A DNA stretch of 64,000 nucleotides from contig NW_023501039.1 in assembly GCF_014066305.1 (NCBI RefSeq), positions 620,001 through 684,000 of the forward strand, given 5' to 3'. Shown piece after piece: positions 55,266-64,000 of this stretch. Position numbers and translations under genes: made by a program. This stretch comes from Letharia columbiana (lineage: Eukaryota > Ascomycota > Lecanoromycetes > Lecanorales > Parmeliaceae). Under the pieces are notes generated by a model. The model searched no databases. It saw only the letters and a list, made by a program, of their open reading frames with translations, and was not told where the DNA came from. Each line of letters begins with the position of its first letter. Positions within the stretch are counted from its first letter, which is position 1.

Positions 55266-56198
55266 TATCCAAGTTTGTCACTGTGCGAGCTCCAGCTTAC
55301 TTGACATTAGACTGTTTCTGACTAATTCCAAAGACCCTAGAGCCGACGAGCGGTTCGTTTCTTTATTTAGAACCTACCGAGTCGACACCACTGTATAAGT
55401 TTCCCTCGCCATCCTGACCGTCAGTATTTTGATGCTTCCAACGACAAATGACGTTCGTTCTCCAGGGCCATGACACCATCAAAATTGGCCTCATCATCTG
55501 CTCGACGCTGGTTTCAGCTCCGCTTTCAGTATTCTTCACAAAAGCGTACGCTTTCCCGACATCTGCTCCAAGAATTTATCGAGTTGAGAGCAGACAACAT
55601 TGGATGGAATCGGTAAAAGATATGAGATGTATGCCGCTACGGCTGCCTACGTCTCGTGTGTGAGTTTTGAAGTTACCCTCAGCGTAGCAAGAGTATGGTC
55701 CCAAGAGCCATGTTGAAAATGTCTCGCAACCTACCTCGAGCATCGGCATGCACAAGCCAGTAGGCAGCAACCTTAGGCATTCTCCCAGACAAGGTGACAG
55801 TTGTAAGCAAACGAAACCTTGAATCATCGTCCTTTTCGGCGAAGGGAAACTCAGGTATCCCTTTGTTCTACACCCCTTGGGGTGAACAGTCAACTTATCC
55901 TGGTTGATTCCCACGAGAGTGTGCCGGAATGGAAAGAAAGAAGCCTTCTAGAATTTCCCTTTCAATTTTCGCCCGTCTCATCCCCCTCCATGCACGACTT
56001 TTGCTTGATCCTGCTTCCAAATTGCGGCGGAAATTTCCACTTGAACCCTTCGGTCTTGGCGTCACGTGCTACCGCGTCCATTTGCCACACGTGAGGACAT
56101 CCCCGCTCCTTCGGCACTTCCGCTCAACCAAAACCCACTCTTCACATGTTTCCTTGCACTCACCCATCCTATCTAAAAAGCTCCACCCTCTCGCCACG

Positions 56199-57869
56199 AT
56201 GCCAATCGGTATCCAACGCCTCAACGCCCCCCGTCCCCAACCTTCCTCCCGCATAATCTTCATCAAGCCCCTCCCCGGCCCCACCTCCGCCTACGCCCTC
56301 GACTTCCTGGAACGCATCGCCGCAATCTGTCGTACGTACATTTTCGGAGCTGATCCTTCCTATGTGGTAATTGAAATTGAGTCGCAAGACATGTTCCGGG
56401 AGCAAGAAGACCTCTCTACTCCGGGGACCAGTCTTGCAATTCCATTGCCCACCTCGAAATAACCAATGCTGATTCCCGAAACCTGCGTAGACCCCGTCAT
56501 GACGCACGCCCACCTCTCCGTCATGACGCTCGAAGAACACGAACCCAACCCCGAGTTCATCGGCCGGAACTTCAACGCTGGGGAGATCATCCAGCTGGTG
56601 CTCAAGGCGCCGTACACGGGTCGCTGGTTGAGCTTCAGGAGCGTGCAGATGGTGATGATGCACGAGCTGGCGCATTGCCTGCAGATGAACCACGGGAGGG
56701 ACTTTTGGAAGGTGCGGAATCAGTTCGCGGGGGAATTGAGGGGGTTGTGGGCGAATGGGTACACGGGGGACGGGCTTTGGGGGAGAGGGCAGACCTTGTT
56801 GAGTGGAGAGTATCATACCGGGGGGAGGACGGAAGATGACGTGTTGCCGGCCCACGTGTGTGGTGGGACGTTTAGGAGTTCGAGGGTGGGGAAGAGGAAG
56901 AGGGGTGGAGCTGGCTCCGAGAAGAAGAAAGAGACGTATGCGGAAAGGCAGCAAAGGAGGATTAAGAAGAAGTTTGGGGTCAATGGACAAGCTTTGGGCG
57001 GGGACGAGGAGACGAAGGTGAAGTTGGAAAGGGAGAATAAGGCGAAGGGGAAGCCCAGGGTCGCGGGAAGTCTTCGCGGAAGGGAGTTGAGAGCTGCGGC
57101 GGCGTTGGCGAGATTTGAGGAGAAGAAAGAGGAGGAAAAGGAGGTTAAAGATGAAGAGTGGATGCTGAGTGGCAGTGAGACGGAGAGTGATTGCGATGAC
57201 ATCAAGGTTGAGGGGCAGGCCTTTGAGCTTGATGGCTCGCGGATGCGAGACGACAAGGGTCGTGGCATGGTCAAGGTCTGCGAGGTCGAGGATCAAGATG
57301 ATGTTCACGTGAAGCAAGAGATCGAAGAGCTGCAGGGGTTGGAAGATCTTGGTTTGATTTCACGGACGACGGCAGTAAGAGACCGGACTACCATTGAGCG
57401 GACAGAATCTCGTGGTGCGGATAGAGCGGGAACAAGCTCGAGCCGAGCATCAGCAACGAGCGACATAGACCCTCCAGATCGAATACGCATGGAAGATATA
57501 CCGCAGTACGTCGAAAGAAAGGACCGGCCAAGCGCAAGCAATACAAAAGCCGTCCGAATTAACATCCGTCCCTTGCTTCATGCTGACAAAGACACGCCCA
57601 ATACCACAGCATCGTCAGCGTCCAATCCTCCAGCAACGGCACCAACGGAAACATCGGAACCTTCGGAAATGATGTGTCCAATCTGTTCCATGTCAAACGG
57701 GCTCGGCTCGCTCCTGTGCATAGCATGTAGTCATGTCTTGGACACGGGTAAGATCACAAGATACTGGCGATGCCGAAGCGATGCATGCCAAGGAAGCCAG
57801 TACATCAACGCTGCGGACTGTGGACGTTGTGGAATCTGTGGAAGTCGGAAAGATGATGGCGAGTTTTGA
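56199..57869 (+). CDS. WSS1: WLM-domain metalloprotease, Wss1-like (DNA-protein crosslink repair)
   Basis: Two exons, 56199-56331 and 56491-57869, give 503 aa. Wss1/SPRTN-family proteases cleave proteins crosslinked to DNA, acting with SUMO and Cdc48. The WLM catalytic motif is intact: HELAHCLQMNH (HExxH plus third His). The WLM start (MPIGIQRLNAPRPQPSSRII ...FLERIAAIC) is joined to HPVMTHAHLSVMTLEEHEP only by splicing out the introner-like element. Downstream is a basic region, acidic segments with KVCEVEDQDDV-type SIM-like strings, and two zinc-finger-like Cys sets: CPICSMSNGLGSLLCIACSH and CRSDACQG...CGRCGICG. The intron is the repeated element described next. Confidence 0.92.
56332..56490 (+). 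mobile_element. Introner-like element, copy A (intron 1 of WSS1)
   Basis: 159 bp from GTACGTACATTTTCGGAGCT to a CTGATTC branch region and CCTGCGTAG. The core is CAAGACATGTTCCGGGAGC. Exact excision keeps the reading frame through the WLM domain; the alternative donor four bases inside does not. It aligns along its whole length with copy B at 37280-37434. Confidence 0.88.
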
Positions 57870-58127
57870 TGATTGTGTTGGCGTCGGCGTCTGCGGAAGA
57901 TACCCATCGAATCGTACTGAGACAGGATTGAGTGTTAGGCATAGCTTGCTTCTACCGAAGACGGAGCTGATTGATTCGCTTGTATGGAGATCGCTATTTC
58001 GAGCACGGCAGAAAAGATATGGCGAAGTTCATCCGGTGCACCTGTGGCCTTCTGTGACCAGAATCGAGCTATCCATCTCCTTGCTCACAACGTTGCCCGT
58101 AATGGTCCCCAATGATAGTCATCGACA

Positions 58128-58541
58128 TCAAGAGCACTCCCAAACCAACCCTTCACTCCTCGCCTTCGCTTTCGCCTTCGCCTCCTTCAGCACAGCATCC
58201 GCGATCTTGCGGCCCTTGAGCAGATCCCAAAAGATCCGATGCGTGCGCGCTAGACTGATATACTGCACTTCGTGAGCGGTGCATGATCGGAAGAGGTCGA
58301 GTTGCCGGAGGTTGCCGCGGTAGGTGCTGGGATAACCGTTTCTCCAGGAGAGGTAGTCGTCCAGGAAGTGGTCGGCGATTTTGAGAATGAGCTCGGCCGG
58401 GAGGGACAGTAGTGTTGCCTTCTCCTTCTTCTTTGGTTCGGACTGGAGTCTGGCTTTGATTTTGGCTCTGGTTTTGGCTCTGAGTTTGCTTTTGGTTTTG
58501 GTTTTTGGAGTGGGCGTGGCCGGCGTGGTGTCTGGCTCCAT
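58128..58541 (-). CDS. Small F-box-like protein (1 of 2)
   Basis: Single exon, 137 aa. Lys/Thr-rich low-complexity N-terminus, then LLSLPAELILKIADHFLDDY LSWRNGYP, an F-box-like start, and a helical remainder ending EGLVWECS. Shares layout and the LLSLPxELxLxIAxxxLDDxL motif with the gene at 58832-59116, so the two are likely tandem paralogs. F-box proteins dock on Skp1; no substrate domain is visible. Confidence 0.55.
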   Translation of the reverse strand: MEPDTTPATPTPKTKTKSKLRAKTRAKIKARLQSEPKKKEKATLLSLPAELILKIADHFLDDYLSWRNGYPSTYRGNLRQLDLFRSCTAHEVQYISLARTHRIFWDLLKGRKIADAVLKEAKAKAKARSEGLVWECS

Positions 58542-58831
58542 GTTGGAGTATTGAGTGCGGATCCGTCGATGCTGAGGGGTTTCTGAACGGTGCCATGTTT
58601 TCGTAGCTTGTTGACAGTGTGGTCGCGGCTCAGGCGCTTATTCCGGGATATTGGAAAACAATTCGCCGACAAAGAGAGTGAATGGACGGATGGATAAGTG
58701 TCAAAGGCTCCGGGTTATAAGGGGGCAATGCCATCCTGGAGATGAGACACGACCAAACATCTAACGCGCTGTAACATATGTTTGCTGGCCTTGTGGAAGC
58801 ATGAGCGGTCCATGATTCATGAGACACAGTC

Positions 58832-59116
58832 TCATTCCAATAGCCCGCAAAGATCAAAAGTAACCGGCTTGTCTTCAGGCTGCTTGACTAATCTCTGTGT
58901 GATCAACAATGAATAGAGGTACGGATGGGCTTTACACAAAGCTAAGTATGGCCATAGATACAGCTGGTTCTTCCTAAGATATTTGCTCAGATATCGGCAT
59001 TGGTTCGATTGCCAGAATAGAAAGTCGTCGAGGTGATAGCTCGCAATCTGCAGGAGAAGCTCCGGTGGTAAAGATAGCAGGCCTAGCTTTGGTTCCTTCG
59101 AGATCGGCATACTCAT
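58832..59116 (-). CDS. Small F-box-like protein (2 of 2)
   Basis: Single exon, 94 aa: MSMPISKEPKLGLLSLPPEL LLQIASYHLDDFLFWQ, then an aromatic-rich tail (YLWPYLALCKAHPYLYSLL). The F-box-like segment is related to the neighbour's. It is shorter and may be a truncated or decaying copy. Confidence 0.5.
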   Translation of the reverse strand: MSMPISKEPKLGLLSLPPELLLQIASYHLDDFLFWQSNQCRYLSKYLRKNQLYLWPYLALCKAHPYLYSLLITQRLVKQPEDKPVTFDLCGLLE

Positions 59117-60196
59117 CGTGATTGATTTACGGAAACGATTGTGGTGGGAACGACAGCAAGTGGGTTTTCGATTTGGGCTTTAACCGACTGGAGGATCTGG
59201 TATGGGAGAGAATGAACGATATGCAGGCGATCTGCTAAAGAAAAGTTGTAGTTGTAGCTGTACTAGCCCCAAAAAGATAGGCTTATGACTACTACGGGGG
59301 GCAGGTTTTCTCTTTGCCGAAAGCTCTGGCTGAGCTAAGTTCATATGATAATAACGGGATATTTGGGCTTGATGCTTATGAGTCGTGTTAAAGTTGAAAG
59401 ATCAGGCGCTCAACATTGCTACTTTCTTTGCACAGCTTGGCCGGAATCGAGGGGAAGAGGTGAGGTTACTAGCGGCTTGGCGTCTATCATGTGTGCCCTG
59501 GTAAGAGGTTCGAGCAAAAGTCATGCAAAGAATATCAATCAAACCAGATTGACTATTTATCTTCAATAGTCCGTAATCCAAGAGAACTTGATATAAAAAA
59601 TGTAACATCCCTCCCCTTCACTTAGGTAGATAATACTTAAAGTTCGGTCTGACAGCGCACCTCTTGAGACTTAGACATTTTAGGAATGCCTCTAAGCATG
59701 ACATTTGCTACGTTCATTTCTTACCCGTAGGCGAATCGACACCAAACACTGGGTCAATCAGAAGAAACAGAACTTGTGAAAAAGGGGGCGACCGCGCACC
59801 AGTAACGGATTCGAGACTCATATACAGGACTCATGCATTTCCGCATCGTGGACCGTGCCAGATACCTGACCTGCGAGAGGAGCAGCGGTCCGATCTGGCC
59901 GGATAGGTGTGGGAGAAGAAACAGCGGATGATGTGGTAGGGAGACGCGAATGCTTTGTAAATATGCAACGCCTCCGAAGAAGAAAATGAAAGTGCAAGGC
60001 CAGATGATATCGGAACCATTCACAGGCCCGCTTGCTGCCCCTTTGAGAGTACAGAATGAAGACGTGATCGCTGCGAAGACATCTCGTGGGCTGCTAACCG
60101 TGGCGACATGGAACGTTCAATCCCGAAGAGTAGCTTTTCCTGTAGTCTCTAGCAAGCCGGAGTGAGTCGCGAAAAGGTAGATGACGGTTGACGGCC
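59117..60196. other. Intergenic, about 1.1 kb
   Basis: No gene recognised. A weak copy of the dispersed core (GAGCAAAAGTCATGCAAAG) is at 59511-59531. Confidence 0.5.
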
Positions 60197-60360
60197 CTTA
60201 TTTCGGAGTAAGCATTCCCATTCGTTAAAAAATCTCTGAGTAGAGGGACATATTTGGGGAGTAGAGAGGGTGCTAGATTGGATAAGTTGTTCCCCCAACA
60301 TGTCTCGCGGCTCAAGAACCAGTTTCGAACAAGAAGAGACCACTCCGAAAAGTGCCTTAC
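60197..60360 (-). mobile_element. Introner-like element, copy D1
   Basis: Minus strand: starts GTAAGGCACTTTTCGGAG, contains GCGAGACATGTTGGGGGAAC, ends near GCTTACTCCGAAATAAG. It lies one base downstream of copy D2 in the 3' region of MTM1. Decayed relative to copies A and B: the palindrome and branch point are altered. Confidence 0.65.
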
Positions 60361-60361
60361 C

Positions 60362-60573
60362 CTACGCAGATTTCGGAGTCAGCATCGTTTTTCTTAGTTG
60401 ACAAAACGAGGAAAGAGACACGTTTGAGGTAGAAAGAATCTTCCGGTGCGGTAACATGGCGTTTCGCCTGATTAAGAAGACAACTCTGGAGAATAATATA
60501 GCTTTCTGCTCTCGAAACATGGAGTGTGACCCCAACTTGCTACCGAGTAGAAAAGATTTACTCCGAGAGCTAC
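60362..60573 (-). mobile_element. Introner-like element, copy D2
   Basis: Minus strand: starts GTAGCTCTCGGAG four bases after the MTM1 stop codon, contains CATGTTTCGAGAGC, ends CTGACTCCGAAATCTG then CGTAG, identical to copy B over its last about 22 bases. At 212 bp it is longer than the others, with extra sequence in the middle. It is followed one base later by copy D1. Confidence 0.7.
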
Positions 60574-60577
60574 CTAT

Positions 60578-62012
60578 TCAACCTCCAGCAGCATCCCTCT
60601 TTTTCTCGTTTATCCTCTTCGCCATCTTTTTCCCAACCTCGTAACTACTGATCATGATAGCACACGCCGGCGCCACTTTCAGCATCCTCGGCACCCAGCC
60701 TCTGAACAGGCCCGCCATCCCCTCCTCTTTCCAGATATGGTAGATGAAACGCGGCATCGCCTGCTCTTCTGGTCTTAGCGCTGTTGAAGCTTCTCTTCCA
60801 ATTTCCTTTGCGGGCTCATGGTGGAGCACTTGCTGTCGAGTTTTCCCGACATCGAAAGGTGTTGTGATAACAGAGGCTATAGCTCCCGAGAGGGCTCCGG
60901 CGATGAAGCTGTCCACGAATGTCGAGGTGTGATTACCACTGTCTCTTGTTTTCGATCTCGGTCTCGTCCGCGAGTGCGGAGGATCTCGCATGTCTGCCAA
61001 TCTATTCCGTACAGCTTCGTAACCCCACCAGTATATTCCACTAAACGGCACATCCCGCCACATCGTCAACGTTAATCCTCGCCAAAGTGATGTGTATCCC
61101 TGGGAATGCACCATGGTCCGCAGTCCCGTGAGCGTTTCGGCGAACACACCTGTTCCGCTGCCAGATGTAGTGGCCTGCATTCGCGTTCGGAACATCTCGA
61201 TAGGGCTTATGACACTTGCGGCTGCAACTCGTGCTATCGATCCAGCGATAAGAGGGGCGTAAGCATCTGGGATGTAATTGTGTACCGGGCTGTGAGGATT
61301 TGAACGGAGAGAATCGTAGCCGGTGAAGTAAATGACATTTGCGGGTATGGACATGACGAGGGTAGGGGAAAGACCTCTCCAGAGAGAAGTAGGCCCTTCA
61401 TGGCGGGCAATCTTGCGGAGCCCATCGAGAGTGGAGGTGAAGTTCTTGCGGCGAGTCTCGTCGACCGCGCAGTCGGCGGCTGGAGATGCTGTTGAGGATA
61501 AGGATGGATTGAGAGTTGCGAGGGTGGCGGTTGGAGAGGGGTTGGCGGCTATGCAGAAAGGCGAGGTATTGTTCACCCAGAAGACTTCGCGGCAGCAGGC
61601 TGTGACGCCAATATTTGGAGGCAGATTTGTGAAATTCGAGGAGGGTTTAGAGATAGGAAGGTTCGAGGTCTGGGATTGAGATTGCAAGCGTACTCGGACG
61701 ACATCTAGAGGTGTGACTATTGAAGAGATACGTTAGTAGAGAAGACATACTTCGGTGTTGAAGGACGGAGGTACCAAGGAGAGATGTCAGGAGACTGCCG
61801 GATACCGCAGAGAGCATCTTCTGTCCGGCAGATATATCCATCACCACCTCGGGCTCGCCGGAGTCATTCATTGTCACCGAGTTGCTTCTTGATGCCGCGC
61901 CTTTTGATGATATGTTGTGCCTCTGCCCCGGAGGTTGTTCCGAATTTCCATGACTTGGGGTGGCAATCTGGTGTTCGTCTGTGCGTGCTGGCTCTGATAT
62001 GAAGCCTGACAT
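60578..62012 (-). CDS. MTM1: Mitochondrial carrier Mtm1/SLC25A39-40 type
   Basis: Two exons, 62012-61751 and 61716-60578, give 466 aa. Members import glutathione into mitochondria and affect manganese and iron-sulfur homeostasis. Three carrier repeats with PX[DE]xx[KR]-type signatures: ITPLDVVRVRLQ (spanning the intron), ISPIEMFRTRMQ and TTPFDVGKTRQQ. Diagnostic of this subtype is the long first matrix loop with cysteines NIGVTACCREVFWVNNTSPF C and later CAVDETRRKNFTSTLDGLRK, corresponding to the cysteine-rich loop of SLC25A39 that senses iron-sulfur status. The intron is only 34 bp with a perfect TACTAAC branch point. Two introner-like elements follow the stop directly. Divergent from the MARVEL-like gene. 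Confidence 0.93.
61717..61750 (-). other. Very short intron (34 bp) of MTM1
   Basis: GTATGT donor, TACTAAC branch point and ATAG acceptor within 34 bases. Its removal is required to join exon 1 to ITPLDVVRVRLQ in frame. Confidence 0.75.
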
Positions 62013-62524
62013 TCAAGATGTCGGATATCAATGGACAAGCTGGACTTGAGATGTCAGTGAAAAGTTATTAATGAGTTGTGTCTGATGTGTGAGTAGCAGC
62101 TGTCAGAACGCGAATGATGTAAATGGACCGCATCATCCATGTTTTTTTTGCCCAGGGCCTGTAAGGCTGTACCGGAGACGGAGACGCTAGTACTTAAACT
62201 CCGACCTGCAAACCGTCCTCTAGGGCGCGCCTAATGAGTGTCGGGCCCGTCGTTACACTAGTGTACCTTACTTGTACCGGTACCGTATACGGTATGTCCA
62301 GCCGCACAGGGCAGCAACTTTATAGACCACCTAAAGGTAGGTAAGCTAGTCCTCCTAATCCTAGTGCTAGACTCTGCCAGCCGTGCAGTCCTTGATAAGG
62401 AGCTCCTAGCCTCCCACGTCCTCCTCTCCATGTTTTCACGTCCTTGCTGCTCTCTGCTATTATTGCCTTGAAAGGAGTCCATCAGCGCAAACCGCGCAGT
62501 CACTCGCTCACACCGCCATCCATC
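62013..62524. other. Divergent promoter region with a palindrome cluster
   Basis: About 510 bp between MTM1 and the MARVEL-like gene. Between 62224 and 62294 several perfect palindromes are packed together: GGCGCGCC, CGGGCCCG, TACACTAGTGTA (62254-62265), GTACCGGTAC (62274-62283) and TACCGTATACGGTA (62281-62294). These could be binding sites for dimeric regulators. Confidence 0.55.
62254..62294. promoter_or_regulatory. Cluster of perfect palindromes in divergent promoter
   Basis: TACACTAGTGTA, GTACCGGTAC and TACCGTATACGGTA occur within 41 bases. Regulatory role is inferred only from symmetry and position. Confidence 0.35.
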
Positions 62525-63444
62525 ATGTTTCCTCGAATCGAGCTACCCAGGGACCGAGTCTCCAAAAAGCCCTCACCATACCCGACCCTCGCATTCCACC
62601 TCCTACGACTGGGCCAGTTGCTCTCCTCCATCATCGTCTCCAGCGTTCTGCTCTTCTTCATCCATCATCTCCACAAGGAAAAATACTACATTCCCTGGAC
62701 CTTCATCCTCGTACGCGATATCCATTCCTTTTCCCTCCACTTTGCGATGTCTAGCCTTGTACTGATTGGGAACTACAGCTTCTTACTGTCTCCCTCTTGA
62801 CTACAATCGCCCTCATAGCAACTACCATCTTACATTTCACCCTCACCCTAAATCCGAAACACAATCTCCTCTCCAATCTCTCTCTTCTCATCCTCTGGGT
62901 CCTCGGGCTCTCGCTCCTCTCCTGGAACCTTGGCTGGACCCTCGGCCACCGCTGCACCTCAGTCACCTGGCACAACGACTCCGGCATCATGGTCTGCCGT
63001 CTCTACAAAGCCCTCACCGCCTTCACCGTTACGGGCCTTGTGTCCACGCTTTTGGCATTGGCGCTCGATCTCCGTGTTCAGAAAAATTCTACGCAGTTGG
63101 GAAGTTACAATCAGATGCTTGACGTCAAGGGGCCGACGGATCTGAGGTCGAGTAGTCCGTTTCACGGAGGCGCGGAGGGATTTGAGCCGGCGCATAGGAG
63201 GGAGAGCAGTCCTTATCACACCGGTGCTTTGGAGGCGACTTATGATGATCAGAGAAGGGACCCGAGTCCGTACGAGTCAGAGGGGATTGAGACGGCGTAC
63301 TCACATCGGAGGGACCCGAGTCATGACGCGGCTCGGCCGTACAAGGTACAGAAGCCTATCGAGGCCCAGCAATTTGGGTATAGTGCTCCAAGTGAGCAGA
63401 CAAGCTATGGGGGAGGGGGAGGGGGAGGGACGGGGTGGTTGTAG
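62525..63444 (+). CDS. MARVEL-like four-helix membrane protein
   Basis: Two exons, 62525-62710 and 62779-63444 (68-bp intron), give 283 aa. Four hydrophobic segments: LAFHLLRLGQLLSSIIVSSV LLFF, then YYIPWTFILLLTVSLLTTIA LIATTI (crossing the intron), LSLLILWVLGLSLLSWNLGW and LTAFTVTGLVSTLLALALDL. This matches the MARVEL-type topology of fungal plasma-membrane proteins. The last about 100 residues are cytosolic-looking with imperfect repeats (RRESSPYHTGALEATYDD, RRDPSPYESEGIETAYSH, RRDPSHD) and end in a Gly-rich tail. The Ser-Pro sites could be phosphorylated (inference). Function unknown. Confidence 0.82.
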
Positions 63445-64000
63445 GATATTGTGAATGGATTCGAAGAGCCCTTGTTGTTCCATCTGTATCTTTCACTTCT
63501 CCACGCCGCAGTAATTAGGAAATATGAGGGTGGAATATAAGAGGATCGAGAAAAATTCACGCATAGAGGGCGAAACCCAGTCCTACAGTTGCTAGAAAAT
63601 ATCGACAGTCTTCACGAATTCTTCCTAGCAAGGGAGTAAATCGTAGAAGTCGTACAACCCAGGCGTATGGCCAGAGAAAGGGAATTATTTCCACAAACTC
63701 TCCCTAAAAACTGTTGTGAATTGAAGATCCTTGACTGAAAAAAGTCGATGTATTTCAATCGATATCTACAAAAACCTGTGTAAATGGAAAGAAAGAGAAA
63801 TTTCTCCTGTGGTGAATTGAAGTTCTCTATGCATGACTTTTGCTACATTCTTTTACAATGATTGGGCCATTCAGATTGCATCTGAGCTTCAATTAGTGGG
63901 AATCTGATGGAGCATCTATACTGATAGCATGAGCAAAGCCGATGCTACTTAAGTCTGACGTACCCAAGCTCGTTTGTCCTTCATATCTTCTGCTGATCGC
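63445..64000. other. Intergenic to window end
   Basis: Holds the MITE-like element below; no gene recognised. Confidence 0.5.
63548..63846. mobile_element. MITE-like non-coding element with terminal inverted repeats
   Basis: Left end GAGAAAAATTCACGCATAGAG and right end (reverse complement) TAGCAAAAGTCATGCATAGAG match at most positions over about 25 bases. About 300 bp, AT-rich, no ORF, with an internal repeat GTGAATTGAAG near each of 63715 and 63812. The right end is shared with the sequence at 54386-54430. Target-site duplication not resolved. Confidence 0.5.

Larger units (their letters stand above)
54105..56198. other. Intergenic, 2.1 kb, repeats and weak ORFs
   Basis: Contains the dispersed motif at 54386-54430, a similar motif at about 54188-54215, and another at 55985-56006. 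A minus-strand ATG frame 55265-55026 (79 codons, ...ALLEEPQLFWAYWHFVQYMT...) looks protein-like but has no recognised family. A plus-strand frame from 54735 opens MSTPSPMATPSIELATNGYV and stops after 27 codons. I call neither a gene with confidence. Confidence 0.5.

Noticed and set aside
56169..57317. 382-codon antisense frame across WSS1
   Set aside because: It runs through the introner-like intron and both exons without domain similarity.
1..64000. CRISPR array, prophage or bacterial island
   Set aside because: No regularly spaced repeats and no prokaryotic genes; introns throughout show a fungal nuclear sequence.

Overview
The window is nuclear DNA of a filamentous ascomycete fungus (Pezizomycotina). 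The evidence is dense protein-coding genes on both strands, short introns (mostly 46-90 bp) with GT...CTRAY...YAG signals, and a typical fungal gene set: alternative oxidase, a KCH1-type potassium transporter, a DHA1-type drug exporter, a Wss1 protease, Mtm1 and Cox15. I cannot name the species. A Dothideomycete-like origin is possible because of the introner-like elements described below, but this is inference. No tRNA, rRNA, CRISPR array or secondary-metabolite gene cluster was recognised.

Layout. 0-5.5 kb: an MFS exporter (-) and a conserved single-membrane-span protein (+), divergently transcribed. 5.5-8 kb: no intact gene, but F-box-like relics, TTCC microsatellites and a pyrimidine-rich promoter-like tract. 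8-14 kb: a TAPT1/Emp65 ER membrane protein and a KCH1 potassium transporter, both (-), separated by a GC-rich block with an interstitial telomere-like motif. 14.7-22 kb: two tandem paralogous membrane-anchored coiled-coil genes (-). 22.5-26.5 kb: branched-chain keto acid dehydrogenase E1 beta (-) and heme A synthase COX15 (+), divergent around an odd GC-rich block. 28-37 kb: a dynamin-family GTPase, cytosolic lysyl-tRNA synthetase and a Cys-rich zinc-binding protein with an apparent frameshift, all (+). 37-43.7 kb: a small protein (-), a RING-H2 protein (+), a 2-oxoglutarate oxygenase (+), a GMPPA-like pyrophosphorylase (-) and a secreted protein (-). 44-54 kb: a flavin/FAD oxidoreductase fusion (-), a LINE RNase H relic, F-box protein Pof7/Hrt3 (+), a C2H2/RING protein (-), alternative oxidase (-) and Vps71/ZNHIT1 (+). 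56-64 kb: Wss1-like protease (+), two small F-box-like genes (-), mitochondrial carrier Mtm1/SLC25A39 (-), a MARVEL-like membrane protein (+) and a MITE-like repeat.

The most interesting signal is a family of about 148-212 bp elements present five times. Each begins with GT and ends with a CTGAY branch point plus TAG, and all share a core around the palindrome CCCGAGACATGTCTCGGG. Two copies are exactly spliceable introns of otherwise unrelated genes (MFS exporter intron 8 and Wss1 intron 1), a third fits as an intron of a small gene, and two lie back to back just after the MTM1 stop codon. These have the properties of introner-like elements, i.e. mobile introns that create new introns.

Functionally the region is mostly housekeeping: mitochondrial respiration and cofactor genes (COX15, AOX, MTM1, E1 beta), membrane transport, translation, and ubiquitin/SUMO-linked proteins (Pof7, RING proteins, Wss1). 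I see no operon-like functional cluster. Exon boundaries were worked out by hand from splice signals and frame, and are predictions.
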